This document shows, piece after piece, positions 25,002 to 37,736 of a DNA stretch of 64,000 nucleotides. The notes under the pieces were generated by a model. That model saw only the letters and a list, made by a program, of their open reading frames with translations, was not told the origin of the DNA and searched no databases. The DNA comes from Peromyscus leucopus. Taxonomy: Eukaryota; Chordata; Mammalia; Rodentia; Cricetidae. Location: NCBI RefSeq assembly GCF_004664715.2, contig NC_051071.1, positions 34,312,030 to 34,376,029 of the forward strand, in the 5' to 3' direction. Positions within the stretch are counted from its first letter, which is position 1. Each line of letters begins with the position of its first letter. A program made the position numbers and the translations under genes.

Positions 25002-25081
25002 ACTGACTGCTTCTCTCTGTAGGTTACAAAATGAACATTTTTCATCCATAGACCAGTCAGTCAGCTCTTCTGGTTCACAGT
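25002..25081 (-). CDS. Lcorl: Lcorl exon 3 (internal coding exon)
   Basis: An 80-nt exon. With the last base of exon 2 it codes 27 residues: '[18 protein letters not shown]' then 'CNLQREAVS'. This block is strongly conserved between LCORL and its paralogue LCOR as I recall them. It carries three cysteines, two of them as CSFC, which could bind metal together with upstream residues (inference). The acceptor is 'cttttaaag' and the donor 'gtaagt', a good consensus site. Entry phase 1 and exit phase 0 fit the neighbouring exons exactly. No disruption is seen. Confidence 0.96.
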
Positions 25082-25089
25082 CTTTAAAA

Positions 25090-25655
25090 GAAGGAAAATA
25101 TTCATTAAATATACTAACTTTATTAAAACCAGCAAAATCACCATCTTCCACAGCAATGGCAAAAGGAAAAATGAAAAATACAAAACCTAACTACTAAAAG
25201 TAAGGGGAGAAAGTCTAACTTTCAAATTAACCTCTTGATATCTAGAAAAATAAACAATAGGCCATGAGACAAAATACCAAGAAAAATGAGCTGGTTATAA
25301 TTAAGAATTTTCCAACAGTAGAATTTTAAGTATCATCTAATCACTTCAAAGATCCACTCATCACTATTTATTCATTTCCTTTTTATTTTCATTATGACAG
25401 TCACAACAAAGGGGGTGATAGAAGGAAGAAAGGAATAAATTTTGCACAATCTGAAAGAAAATACAGTACAGAGAATGGAAGAAAGGACCAAAGGCGTCAA
25501 GAACACCCAGATTGAGAAAATGGAATGATGCCTACAAAAATAAGTAGCAATCCATTCGGAGATCAAAAATAAGGCCAGACTTATTCATTTCCAAAAGCTT
25601 AGTTACAAGAGAGAAAGAGGCAGTAAACAAATAGGGTATATCATCCAATGCAAAC
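25090..25655. other. No recognised feature
   Basis: AT-rich intron 2 sequence beside exon 3. Confidence 0.45.
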
Positions 25656-25659
25656 CATG

Positions 25660-26285
25660 TACCATTCTCCACAGATTAGTGCTGCTCCCGGCCTTGGTCA
25701 GAGAAATTCCTGTTTACAGTGTTGACAGTTAATTTAGAGACTCATAATTCGCCAAAAAGTGCCGAGAAAAAAATGACTGTGAAGTGCTCAGCCCTACGGG
25801 ACATCTATATCACATTCCTTCCACCCTGAGACTCAGGAAACACCAGAAACACCTTGGAAGAAGGAGCAGAATTTAAGAGCTGGAGCATGAAGAGGAGTGT
25901 TGTATTCTGGACGGGACAGAGCTATTGGACCTATGAACTCACAGAGGTAATGGTTACCTGCAGAAGACTGGGCTAATTGGACATTTCATCATAAATGCCA
26001 GTTAGGCCCACTCCCCCATGAGGAGTTAAAGGCAATTAGTAGATGCTGGCAGAAGGGAAGTCCTGTCTGCAGCAGTGTAGCCACTGGTAAGTTGTCCTTG
26101 CCCAAGTAAATAAATCAAACACATGCAACCAACTCTAATTAAACACAGAGGGGCATGAAAAACTTAGGAGAGTTGGACAGAGGGGCTTGGTGGGAGGGAG
26201 GTTAAGTGAGAATAATATAGACAGTGGAAATACAATCAAAGCACGTTATAAACATGTATGAAATAGTGACAATAAAATTTAAACC
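25660..26285 (+). mobile_element. L1 3' UTR fragment
   Basis: 'ggccttggtcagagaaattc', 'gtgaagtgctcagccctac', 'gggacatctatatcac', 'gccactggtaagttgtcct' and terminal 'tatgaaatagtgacaataaa' follow an older rodent L1 3' UTR in order. Confidence 0.75.
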
Positions 26286-26454
26286 TTAAGTAACTTTCAT
26301 TTTTCCCCCTGAATACTAATACTTACAACCCAATAGTTCTAATATATTAAAGTTTCTGGAATACAAAAACACTTATCTGCTAAGGACATTTTAAGAAGGC
26401 ATGGTAACATTGTCATTCTAATTACATTTAGTAGATGCACTGACTTCTTCTTCT

Positions 26455-26603
26455 TGTTTTGTTTTTCAAGACAGAGTTTCTCTGTGTAGCTTTGCGCCTT
26501 TCCTGGATCTTGCTCTGTAGACCAGGCTGGCCTCGAACTCACAGAGATCCACCTGCCTCTGCCTCCTGAGTGCTGGGATTAAAGGTGTGTACCACCACTG
26601 CCC
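26455..26603 (-). repeat. B1 SINE, antisense
   Basis: Reverse-complement B1 from 'gacagagtttctctgtgtag' to 'ccaccactgcccgg'. Imperfect flanking duplication: 'tagatgcactgact' on the left and 'tagatgtactgatt' on the right. Confidence 0.93.
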
Positions 26604-27051
26604 GGTTTAGATGTACTGATTTTTAAAAATCAATGTTTATGGCTAAGTTACACAGAAAATAAAGTATACCATTCCTAGAATGATAATGAACAAAAAACTG
26701 ATTAACATCACTCCTAGGGCCCTTTTACATTAATCAAACAGAGTGGATGATCATATAAATCTGTAGAAAGAATGTAAAACATTTGTAGAAAGATTTTTGG
26801 TAGCACAATAATACTTACATCCATTTGCAAAGAGCAGTATGTGGGAATATTAAGATCCAGTACAGGGTAATGGAAAGATACTTGAAGACTAGAAATCTAG
26901 GCTGGAAACACATTTAATAGCTATGACTTTTCAGGACACAAAGTTTTGTTTCAATTGGCTTATGTGTTCAATGTGCATTATATACTGTCAAACATTTGAT
27001 AAGGTGTTTTTGTAGAAGACTAAATATCTGCTTAAGAACATATGGTCACTT

Positions 27052-27190
27052 TTCTTTTTTTTCTTTGTTTTTTTCGGGAGGAGTTTCTGTGTAACTTTGT
27101 AGCCTGTCTTGGAACTCACTCTGTAGACCAGCCTGGCTTCTGCCTCCCAAGTACTGGAGTTAAGGCGTGTATCACTACCACTGCCTGGCA
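27052..27190 (-). repeat. B1 SINE, antisense, internally deleted
   Basis: T-rich start, 'ggagtttctgtgtaactttg', 'gtagaccagcctggcttctg', ending 'accactgcctggca'. About 25 bp of the body is missing. Flanked by 'tcacttttct' on both sides. Confidence 0.88.
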
Positions 27191-27289
27191 TAAGTTCACT
27201 TTTCTACAGACAACTTCACACACAAAACCTTTAAGTAATCTAACAATTATTTAGATTCCTGGGTTGGGGAGATGATTGCTGGGCTGGGG

Positions 27290-27590
27290 AGACGGCTCAG
27301 AGAGTAAAGGTACTAGCTATGCAAATCTCACAATTCATTTTGATCCCCAGAAACCACATTTAAAAAGCCAGACATAGTTTCATGAACTTGTAATTATATC
27401 ACTCCCATAGTAAGATGAGAGGCAGAGGTAGGAGAATCACTTGGAAGCTTGTGGCTAGCTAGCCTGGAATATGAAGTGCAGCAGTGTAAACAAGAGACTC
27501 TGCCTTCAAAAGGTGAAGAACTGACTCCCCGAAAGTTATCCTCTGATCTCCACATGCACAAAAAGACACACATAGACACATACCCCAAAA
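27290..27590 (+). repeat. B4 SINE
   Basis: ID-like head 'ctggggagacggctcagag', then 'tgatccccagaaaccacat', a B1-like middle 'ggcagaggtaggagaatcac' and 'cctctgatctccacatgcac' with a CA-rich end: the composite B4 layout. Confidence 0.8.
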
Positions 27591-27714
27591 ACTTGGGGGC
27601 TGGGAATGAGTCCTTATGGAACTTTAGTTATGTAAGCTTACGCTGTTTTGACCCTGGAATGAAGAAGTATGTATCATTCATCGCTGAGACTTTGAAAGAA
27701 GAAGTGTAACCCGA

Positions 27715-27850
27715 CCCCATTTGAAACAGGCTCCTGCTTCATAGGGTCCAGGTGACCTGGAACTCATTATGCACCAGGATAGGTTTGGATTTGTGGAGAT
27801 CCTCCCCTCTCCACTGCTGGGGTTACAGATGTATCCTACCACGTGGGGCT
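27715..27850 (-). repeat. Old B1-like SINE, antisense
   Basis: 'gtgacctggaactcattatg' and 'ctgctggggttacagatgt' are diverged reverse B1 words. Confidence 0.5.
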
Positions 27851-28235
27851 CTCCCCTAGTCACCTGCACTTTTCACCATCCACCACAAGAACTTGCCCCA
27901 GGTATAATAACTCTGGGGCTTGGAGTAATAAGGAGAAAACATGGTCCTCATACACAGACTGGAGTTCCGTTTCCTCAGATCACTCCTAAGTTAAGTCACA
28001 GAGCTCAGAACTACTTCTTTAAGGTAGGATTGGTGTTGTAAAACATGACTTACACCAAACAGAACAGTTCTGAAAAGTCAAGAAATTCTTACTGATTTTT
28101 ATTTTTATCATGGCTACATGAAAAAAAATATAACATGGAGATTTTTTATAAAAATGGATAAGAGACTTAGGAAGATATTTCAAACAAACAACAAAACAAA
28201 CAAACAAACAAAAAAACCTGTTGTATGGGGAACAG

Positions 28236-28450
28236 AGGGATGTCTCAGTGGTTAAGAGCCCTCACTGACTGTGTTACCAAAGACCCAGGTTCAAAACCCA
28301 GCACCCACTTGGTGGCTCACAACCATCTATAATCCCAGTTCCAGGGATCTGATGCCTTCTTCTGGCCTCCCTGGGAACCAGGCACATACATGGTACACAG
28401 ACATGGATGATGGCAAAACACATATGGGTGTTTTTTATGCATTAAAAATT
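28236..28450 (+). repeat. B2/B3-type SINE
   Basis: 'gggatgtctcagtggttaag', 'ccaggttcaaaacccagca', 'tggctcacaaccatctataa' and 'gatgccttcttctggcctcc' are the tRNA-related head and body of a B2/B3 element. Confidence 0.85.
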
Positions 28451-28982
28451 AAAAAAATTAAAAAATATGGCTCCAATGCATTTCAATACTAATGTATGTT
28501 GACACAGGTATTTTTTAGATTTAGATTTAGATTTAATTTTAGATTAATTAAAATAACTATCAGTAGTAACATAAAAACTGAGGCACTGCATGCTAAGGCC
28601 AGTCTACTCATTTTAGTAGTTCTTTAAAGAAAGAGTAACTAAAATAAGCCTCCTACATAAATACCTAAAGGCATTATATGCTGCCACACACAAAAGTATG
28701 TAGTTCTATTTGTAAATATTTTTACTTTCTTGGTACACAATTTCTACTTTGAGCCCAGTGGTGGTGGGACATACTTTTTTTTCCCACAGAAATGTTTGGA
28801 AAAGCAGATTTTGAAAAATCAACTAAAGACCAAATTTCTACTTTTTCATGTCATTAAAAATAAGTATGCAACCACTCTATGAAAAAAATGACAAATATTC
28901 ATCTCTAAATTATCTCCATTTCAAAACTTTAATATGTGAAAACAGAGGCTCAAAAATTTTTAAATAATGTACCTTTATAGAA

Positions 28983-29118
28983 ATAGGTATGGTGGTATAC
29001 ACTTAATAATCCTAGTGCTCGGGAATCTGAGGCAGGCAGACTGACAGAAGTTCAAGGCTGGCCTTTTTCACACAGTGAACTCCAGGCTAACCAGGGTTAC
29101 AGTAAGACCCCATCAAAA

Positions 29119-29155
<37 letters not shown>
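28983..29155 (+). repeat. Old B1 SINE with (TA)n tail
   Basis: 'taggtatggtggtatacact', 'gaatctgaggcaggcagact', 'caaggctggcctttttcac', poly(A) and then about 14 TA units (29127-29155). Confidence 0.75.
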
Positions 29156-29157
<2 letters not shown>

Positions 29158-29159
29158 TT

Positions 29160-29680
29160 TATTAATAAAAGGCAATAAAAAAACTACTAGTAAAATCTAA
29201 TGTAGGTCAACTTTTCCATTGTGGTTTGTACTCTTGTGATTAAAGTCTGATTCCAGTCATTTTATCTGTTCTGACTTGGAAATTATCAGACTTTGAATTT
29301 TGAGAAACAGCACTGTACAGGGACATCCTACATACTAGTTGTGGTCTCAAGCAAGTACACTTTTCCAGGCTTCAGTCTCTTCTTTGGAACATTAAGAGAG
29401 TAATACTTGAATCTTAAGGTTGTAGGAAAAGCTAAATAAAAACATGTAATATATCTAAGTTCAAAAGATGCAGCTTTCATTTATTTTGAACACTTTATTT
29501 TTTTAGTATACTTTATTCACAGAATATAAATTTAGTTTCCAAAGACAAACTTCAGTGAAGGTAAATAACTTAGATTTTATTTTATATTGTTCATTTATCT
29601 TATGTTGCTCATTTTATGTCACTCATGGTTTTAGATTTACTGATTTCTGGGAAAATGCTGAACAATGCAGCTACAAAATA
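29160..29680. other. No recognised feature
   Basis: AT-rich intron 2 sequence. Confidence 0.45.
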
Positions 29681-29685
29681 GCATT

Positions 29686-29760
29686 ATGGCTTCAGCTGCA
29701 ACTCAGCGGTAGAGTGTTTGCCTAGCATGCACAAAGGGTGGGGCTGAATTCTATGACACA
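29686..29760 (+). repeat. ID SINE
   Basis: 'cagctgcaactcagcggtag', 'agtgtttgcctagcatgc' and a weak 3' half identify a diverged ID element. Confidence 0.65.
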
Positions 29761-29999
29761 TATGTGAAGGCAAATATAATTTTATATGCTTACATCAATC
29801 TTTATTATGAAGCATTTTAGAAACTACATAGAAAACTCCACTGGTTTGTTTTTGGTTTTGTTTTGTGCCTTTTTTTCCTGGTTTTGTGTTTGTTTTGTTT
29901 ATTCTGAGAAAGATTTTGAAGTTGAGGGGGTAATCTGGGAAAAGTTGGCGGAGGGGAAAATATAACAAAAATACATTGTATAAAAAAACTGAAGAACTA

Positions 30000-30146
30000 G
30001 CCGGGCGGTGGTGGCGCACGCCTTTAATCCCAGCACTTGGGAGGCAGAGCCAGGCGGATCTCTGTGAGTTCGAGGCCAGCCTGGGCTACCAAGTGAGTTC
30101 CAGGAAAAGGCGCAAAGCTACACAGAGAAACCCTGTCTCGAAAAAC

Positions 30147-30188
<42 letters not shown>
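30000..30188 (+). repeat. B1 SINE, young, long poly(A)
   Basis: Near-consensus B1 with about 40 A in its tail and a perfect duplication containing 'aaactgaagaacta' at 29982-29999 and 30182-30199. The long tail and intact duplication mark a recent insertion. Confidence 0.97.
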
Positions 30189-30190
<2 letters not shown>

Positions 30191-30399
30191 GAAGAACTAA
30201 AGAAAAGTACAAAGGAAAAAATAAGAATTATCTACAAATCACACTACCAAGATATAATGATTCCAACATTTGCTATATATTCTCCCAATTTGTAGTATAG
30301 GCCTTTCTAAAATGAAAAGATAATATAATTTATAATCTATAAATCTCTAGCTAGGCTAATTAGGAAAAAAGAAAACAATTCCAATTTCAGATGGACTAG

Positions 30400-31460
30400 T
30401 CACATTGAAAGAATAAAGTAATGTTACAAATAACATTATGCAGAGAAATTTGATAACTTAGGTGAAATGACCAACTCCTCTAAAAGCACAAGCAACCAAA
30501 TCTCAAGCAAAGAAACCTCAGGAAGGCTGTAGCCATTAAAAATAAATCAAGAATTAAACAAACATCTTCCAAAACAGAAAACACCAGCCCACATGGTTCT
30601 CTACCACCCACTTCAGAAAACAGAAACAAAAGAAATACTTTCTAATTCTGGTTCTATTACTATCTAAATACCAAGACCAGTCTCAACACACCCCACTCAG
30701 AAGATATAAAGATTCAAATATATCTGTGACAAGATGGTCAATAACAAATGTCATTAGAGATCTACACACTGGGAAACGAGATACCAGTACAGAACTATTA
30801 ACATGGTAGAAACCCAAGCACAGCTATCGAAGGCTAGTAAGGACTAGGAACAGTACGGGAACACCAAGATCTTTCACTGCTGGTGGGAATTCAAAGTAGT
30901 ACAGCTACTTTTGAAAACAGTCTGGCAGTGTCTAAAAAATGCAAACATAGTCTTCCCATATGATCTAGTAATGACGCTGTTAGGTATCCATGCTACAGAA
31001 AAATGTTGAAAACTTTTGTCTACCCCCAAACTTGTAGTCATTTAGAGAAGCCTTAGTTCTGATGTTAAATTTTCAAAGTGACTAAAACATACTTCAGTAA
31101 GTAAAAAGATAATCAAACTGTGGCATGTTCACATTGGGCAAGAATATTAAGTGACACAAAGAAATGCACCACCGAACCACAAAAAGACAGATCCACAAAT
31201 GCATACTGCTAAGTGAAAGAAACAAGTATAGAGAAACCACATACAAACCCATTCCAATGATGTGACATTATGGGAAAAGCCAAACTTCAGAGACAGTAAA
31301 AATACAGACTGTTTCCCACAGGCTGGAAGAGAAGGAAGGGGATGAACAGGTAGAGAAGAGGAGACTATAGGACAATGGTAGCATTGTGTAATGTAATGGT
31401 AGACCCATGATGGCGTGCATGAACCTAGTATGTGTAAGAAACTAATTCCTAAAGTAATAT
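30400..31460 (+). mobile_element. Old L1 3' region fragment
   Basis: Diverged ORF2 C-terminal and 3' UTR sequence: 'tttcactgctggtgggaatt', 'cccatatgatctagtaatga', 'gcatactgctaagtgaaag'. Frames are broken throughout. Older than the Lx-type copies nearby. Confidence 0.65.
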
Positions 31461-31464
31461 AAGT

Positions 31465-31970
31465 ATGTATGCAAATATGTTTACAAAACAGATGAGGCTA
31501 CAAGTTCCAAGTTTCAACTTGGGTTAGCAGAGGGCAATGAAGTTTAACTCTGACTTCAAGTATGACTGTGAAAGGGAGGCAGGTTGGAAAGGAAGATTAA
31601 GGAATACACCACATGTTCTATTTCAGGGTTTAAAGATCTCAAGGACCTTAAACAACAGATGATAATATATCTAGTATCAGCAACAGGTGTTTTAAAAACT
31701 AGACAGGAAATGCTGGAATATTTCTCTGTATACCTGTTAAGACTCATCTCCACCCAAGGATTATTTAAGAAAATATGAAGATATACATGGCATAAAATGA
31801 GAATAAATTTGAAACATCAAATACAATCAAATTTCCTTTATGGTTCTAAAATTCTATAAAATTAGATGTAAGGTTCATCTAATAGTAATATCAGAGTATT
31901 AGACAATATGATCAACAGCAATGAAAAATTCACAATTTACTCAGCCATAGACATGTTTGTTATTTTGAAG
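31465..31970. other. No recognised feature
   Basis: AT-rich intron 2 sequence just upstream of the long L1. Confidence 0.45.
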
Positions 31971-31976
31971 AGTCTG

Positions 31977-32335
31977 CAGATCTTCATCTCTCTTTCTGCT
32001 CCCCCAAATCCAATCCCTCAGTCTAATCCCCAGCTCTGCAGCATACCGCCTGCTGCAACACCCCCTTTCTCTGTCCCCTTCTCCAGTGAATCACACAGAT
32101 CTTCCCTTCCAAACTTCCTTCACCCCACTCATTCCTTTATTCCAGACACAACTCTGACACAACTCTGATAGGCATTCATTGGGAACCCAGAGGTCAATTT
32201 GGCCATGAACCAAGTAGGCTAACTGCAGATCTTCACCTCTCACTCTATTCCTCCAAACCGAACCCCCAAGTCTCATCCCCAGATCTTCACCTCTCACTCC
32301 ATTCCTCCAAGCCCAACCCCCCAAGTCTCATCCCC
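31977..32335 (+). repeat. L1 5' UTR monomer-like repeats
   Basis: The unit 'gatcttcacctctcac...ctcatccccag' occurs at 32228-32281 and 32282-32335 (period 54 bp, a few mismatches), with a more diverged copy at 31978-32036. Tandem monomers are typical of rodent L1 promoters. Confidence 0.7.
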
Positions 32336-32819
32336 AGCTCTCTTAACAGACCTTACTGATTGCAATCAGATCATGGTAGAGTACTCTGCTTTCCCTCCCT
32401 GTGGTGGACCCCCTCAGCCTTGCCCCACCAAGTCTATGCCCATTTCTAAGTGCCAGATCCTAATATCTAGAGCTATACTTTTTACCTGGAACCTGTAGTG
32501 TTCACACATACCAGGATCCTAGAAGAATTTCCTAACGGGAAACACACAGTCATCACATTCTCCTAAGAGCCAGAGAGGACAACAAAAACCAAGGAACAAA
32601 ACAATCACTCAATAAGACCAGATATCAGCATGTAGAATTACAATCTTCCCAAACTCAGATGCCTAGATGCCAATGTAAAAATACAATTAACAGCCATGAC
32701 ACTATGTCTCCATTAGAGCCCAGCCATTTAATACCACACACAGCGGGCCCTAAGTATCAAAATATAGCTGTAGCATACATACACACACACACACACACAC
32801 ACACACCATTTATGAATAT

Positions 32820-33697
32820 TGTGGCGAGCCACAAGAATATGTTATAAGGAGTCCAGCTGTGTATTAAAGCTAAACCTTGACCAGACTAAGGGTCAGTCAA
32901 GTGGAAAGCCATCAAGCATGAACTACTTGGTGTTACACCGCTTAATATTCAGCTGTGCCTTGTTATGAATTTCTTGTGCTCACAATTCCCATAGAATGAA
33001 CTTCCTGCTTGGGCCAATACTTGAATAAGGTCATGAAGGCAAAGACAGGCTGGCTGGGGATGCACAGCTTTGTTTCTGGTGCTCAACTATCCCCTGGCCT
33101 TGAGGCCTAGTGGCTCTCTAGAGCAATTGACTGAGAACAAAAGAGGCTTTTACATATCAAAGTGGAAGGTAGGGTGAAGCAACATTCCTGAGGAGGCAGA
33201 GAACTGTGTGGCCAGGGGAAGAAGAAACAGGTGTTTTCTGTAGGGAAGACAGAACAGCATGACCAGGGAGAAGAGGTTTCGTAGATGGTAAGGCAGAACT
33301 CTTGTACAGTTCATCAGAGCCAGAAGTAGAGAGCAAGTAGAGATAGAGGATGTTGAAACAGAAGATGAAGATGAGGCTGGAAGCATAAGAGCTTAATTGT
33401 TAGGACTATGAGATGGCAGTAAATGAGGGGACAAAGAGGCACTGAGTGTCAGGATGGAACTGAAGCTATGTAGATGGGATTTCATCCCAGAGAAATAAAG
33501 TAGACAGACAAAGAGATTGGTGTATCTAGGTTTATTCCTGCCCTGAATGCCTGATGGAGCTGTAACTATACAGATAGAATTTTGTCTTAGAGGAATAAAG
33601 TTAACAGACATAAGAGTATAGTGTACGTAGATTTTTTTTCCCTCAGATATCCCACACCGGACATAGCGTCTTCCCTGAACTCTGGGGCAATACATAG
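32820..33697 (+). mobile_element. Candidate solo LTR in L1
   Basis: An 878-bp block starting 'tgtggcgagccacaag', flanked by 'gaatat' at 32814-32819 and 33698-33703. The 6-bp duplication would suit an ERV2-type element. It contains two AATAAA signals in a 100-bp tandem duplication (33456-33655). The 3' end reads '..tacata' rather than a clean CA, so the right edge is tentative. Confidence 0.55.
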
Positions 33698-34559
33698 AAT
33701 ATGGCAGAAGTCATAAAGAGGAAATGAATAAATCCTTTACAGAAATCTATGAAAACACAAAGAGTGGAAAAAAATGAATAAAACAGATCAAGAATTGAAA
33801 GTGAAAGTTGAATTTATAAAGAAAACCCAAACTGAGGTAAACTTAGGAACTTGAACAGGAACCTCACAGGGAAATCTTGTCAACAGAATATAAGAGATGG
33901 AAGAAAGACTCTCAGGTATTGAAAACACAACAGAAGAAATGGGTACCTTGGTCAAAGAAAATGTTAAATCTAAAAAACTCCTGGTGTAAAACATCTAGGA
34001 AATCTGGGCACTACAAAAATCTAAGAATAATAGGAATAGAGAAAAGAGAAGAAATTCAGATGAAAGGCACAGAAAATGTTTCCAACAAAATCACAGAAGA
34101 AAATTTCTCTAACCTAAACAAAGAGATGTTTATCAAGGTACAAGAAGCATACAGAACACCAAATAAAGTAGACTGGAAAGAAAATCCTCTTGGTACAATA
34201 TAAATATAACACTAAATATACAGAACAAAGAAAGAATATTAAAAGCTGCAAGGGGAAAAGACCAAGTAGCATATGAAGGCAGAATTACACCTGACTTCTC
34301 AATGAAGACTCTAAAAGCCAGAAGGGCCTGGTCAGATATGCTACAGACTCTAAAAGACCACAGATGCCAGCACAGAATACTATACACAGCAAAACTTTCA
34401 CTCATATTAGATGGAGAAAATATTCCATGTTAAAGCCAAATTTAAGCAATATCTGTCTACAAATTCAGTCAAACAGGAAGCACTAGAAGGAAAACTCCAA
34501 CCTAAAGAGGTTAACCCTCAGTGAATAAATAAGTCCAGGCCAGCAAATGAAAAGAGGGG

Positions 34560-34561
<2 letters not shown>

Positions 34562-34594
<33 letters not shown>

Positions 34595-34628
34595 ACCACC
34601 ACCACCACCACCACCACCACCACCACCA
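34562..34628. repeat. Compound microsatellite (CA)n(CCA)n
   Basis: About 15 CA units followed by about 12 CCA/CAC units, inside the long L1 between ORF1 and ORF2 remains. Confidence 0.97.
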
Positions 34629-35091
34629 AATAACAGGAATCAACAAATACTACTCATTGTATCTCTAAACATCAATGGTCTTGATTCCCAGATAAAGACA
34701 CAGACTAACAGAGTGGGTTTGAAAACAGACTCCATTCTTCTGTTGCATCCAGGAAACACACCTTAACATCAAGGATAAACACCATGTCTGGGTAAGAGGA
34801 TGGAAAAAGATATTCCAAGCAAATAGACCTAAGAAACAAGCAGGTGTAGCCATTTTAATTTCAAACCAAATCTAATCAGAAGAGGCAGGAGAGTACACTA
34901 TATTTATCAAAGGGAGAATTCATGAGAGGACATTGCAATTTGTAGTATCTAGGTGCCAAACACAAGGGCATCCAAATTCATAAAAGAAATAACATTACAG
35001 CTTAAATCCCTTACACACTGATATTGGGGGACTTAAATATGGCACTCTGGCTAATATACAGGTCATTCAGACAAAAACTTAACAGAGATGC

Positions 35092-35683
35092 AATCAAGAG
35101 CATTCAGGGTGGTATGGCCATCCATGGCTTCATCCAGCAACTGATGGGAGCAGATGCAGAGACCCATAGCCAGACATTAGGGGGAACCAGGGAAACCCAC
35201 AGAAGAAGAGGAAGGACTGTATGAGCCAGAGGGGTTGAGGACACTATGAGAACATGACCCACAAAAATCAACTAGGCAGGGCTCATAGGGACTCACAGAG
35301 ACTGAACTGACAATTACAGAGCCTGAATTGGTGAGCTAAATCCACTGCATATAGGTTACGGCTGTGTAGCTTGATGTTCTCGGATTCCTAATAGTATGTG
35401 TGTGTGTGTGGGGGGGCGCGTTGTCTCTGACTCTTTCACCTGCTTTTGGGACCATTTTCCTCCTACTGGGTTGCATCATCTAGTCTTGATATGAGGATTT
35501 ATGCCTAGTCTTACTGTAACTTGTTAGGTTGTTATCCCTTGGAGGCCTGCTCTTTTTTGAAGGGAAATAGAGGAGTGGATCTAGGAAAGAAAGGTTTGGG
35601 GAGCTGAGAAAAATAGAGGGGGAACTGCAGTTGGGATGCAATATATGAAAGAAAAATAAATTTTAAAAAATAAAAAAAAAAAA
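35092..35683 (+). mobile_element. 5'-truncated L1 inserted into the long L1
   Basis: L1 3' UTR sequence ('cagcaactgatgggagcaga', 'tgaagggaaatagaggagtg') ending in poly(A). It is flanked by an imperfect duplication, 'cttaacagagatgc' on the left (35078-35091) and 'ctaaacagagaaatgc' on the right (35684-35699). The host ORF2 reading resumes after it. Confidence 0.8.
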
Positions 35684-37734
35684 CTAAACAGAGAAATGCT
35701 GGCGCCAACTAACATTATAAACCAAATGGACCTAACAGATACTTAGAAAACATTTTACTCAAACACAAAAGAATATGCCTTCTTCTCAGCAGTTAATGGA
35801 ACTTTCTCCAAAACTGACCACATACCTGGACACGAAGCAAGTCTCAAAAGATACAAGAAAACTGAAATAACACCCCATATCCTGTCTGACCACCACAAAT
35901 TAAAGCTGAATATCAATAACAACAGAAAGCTTACAAATCATGGAAACTGAACAATTAATTTTCTTATTGAAAGAAAATTGGATGAAGACAGAACTTAAAG
36001 ACTGTCTAGAATTTAATGAAAATGAATATAAAACAATACTCAAACTTATGGGACACAATGAAGGCTGTTCTAAGAGGCAAGTTCATAGTACTATGTGCCC
36101 ATATTTTAAAAAAAAAAAAAAAATTGGAGAGATCTCATGCTAGCAACTTAAACAGTACACCCAAGAGCTCTAGAACAAAAAGAAGTACTCAAACCCAAAA
36201 GGAGTAGATGGCAAGAAATAATCAAACTGAGAGATAAAATCAATACAACAGAAACAAACATATATAGAATCTATGAAACAAAGAGTTGGTTCTTTGAGAA
36301 AAATCAGTAAGATCAATAAACCCTCATCCAAATGAACTAAAATGCAACAAGAGTCAAATTAACAAAATCAGAAATGAATATAACAAATATAAATGGATAT
36401 AACATTAGACACTGAGGAAATAGAGAGAATCGTTAAGAACACACTTAAAAATTCTGTACTCCACCAAATTGGAAAATCTAAAAGAAATGGATAGCTTTCT
36501 CAACACATACCACTCATCAAAGTTAAATCAAGATGAGATAAGCAATTTAAACAGACTTATAACCTCAAGTATAATAGAAGCAGTTATTAAAAATTCTCCC
36601 AACAAAAATAAGCCAAGGACCAGATGGTTTAAGTGCAGACTTCTACAACACTTTCATAAAAGAGTTAATGCCGATACTTCTTAAATTATTCTACAAAATA
36701 GAAACAGAAGGAACACGGCCCAATTCTCTTTTTTAAGGTCACAGTTACCCTGATATCCAAACCACATAGAGACACAACAACAACAATGGGATTTATAAAC
36801 CAATTTCCCTTATGAACATAGATACAAAAATGCTCAAAAATACTTGCAAACTAAATCCAAGAACACATCAAAAGGATCATCCACCATGATCTTCATCTTA
36901 GAGATGCAGGGACAGTTCAACATATGTTAATCAATAAATGTAATCCACCTTATAAACAAACTGAAAGACAAAAATCACATGATCATCTCATTAGATGCAG
37001 AAAAGGCTTTTGACACCCCTAACACCCCTTCATGATAAATGCTCTGGAGAAATTAAGAATACAAGGGACATAACTAATCATAATAAAGGCAATCTATAGC
37101 AGGTCTATAGACAATATCAAATTAAATGAAGAGAACCTCAAAGCAATTCCATTAAAATCAAGAATAAGACAAGGCTTTCCACTCTCTCCATACCTATTCA
37201 ATATAGTACTTGAAGTCTTAATTAACTAAAGCAATAAGAAAACTGAAGGAGATCAAGAAGATATAGACTAGAAAGGAAGAAATCAAAGTATCTTTACTTG
37301 CAGATGATATAAGTAACCCTAAAAATTCTACTAGGGAACTCCTACAGCTGATAAACACTTTTAGCAAAGTAGCTGGATACAAAATTAATTCACAAAAATC
37401 AGTAGCCTTCCTATATACAAATGACGAAATGGACTGAGAAAGAAATTAGGGAAAAAGCACATTTTACAATAGCCTCAAATAATATAAAATATCTCTGGGT
37501 AACTCTAACCAAGCAAGTAAGAGACTTGTATAATAAAAGCTTCAGGACATTGAAGGAAGAAATTAAAGAAGATATCAGGAAATGGAAAGATCTCCCATGC
37601 TCATGGATTGGTAGGATTAATATAGTAAAAATGGCCATCCTACCAAAAATAATCTACAGATTCAATGCAATCCCCATCAAAATTCCAACACAATTCTTTA
37701 CAAATCTTGAAAGGACAAGTTCAGCTTTATATGG

Positions 37735-37736
<2 letters not shown>

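Noticed and set aside
33877..34203. 108-residue open frame
   Set aside because: It is a decayed L1 ORF1 fragment inside the long L1 copy.
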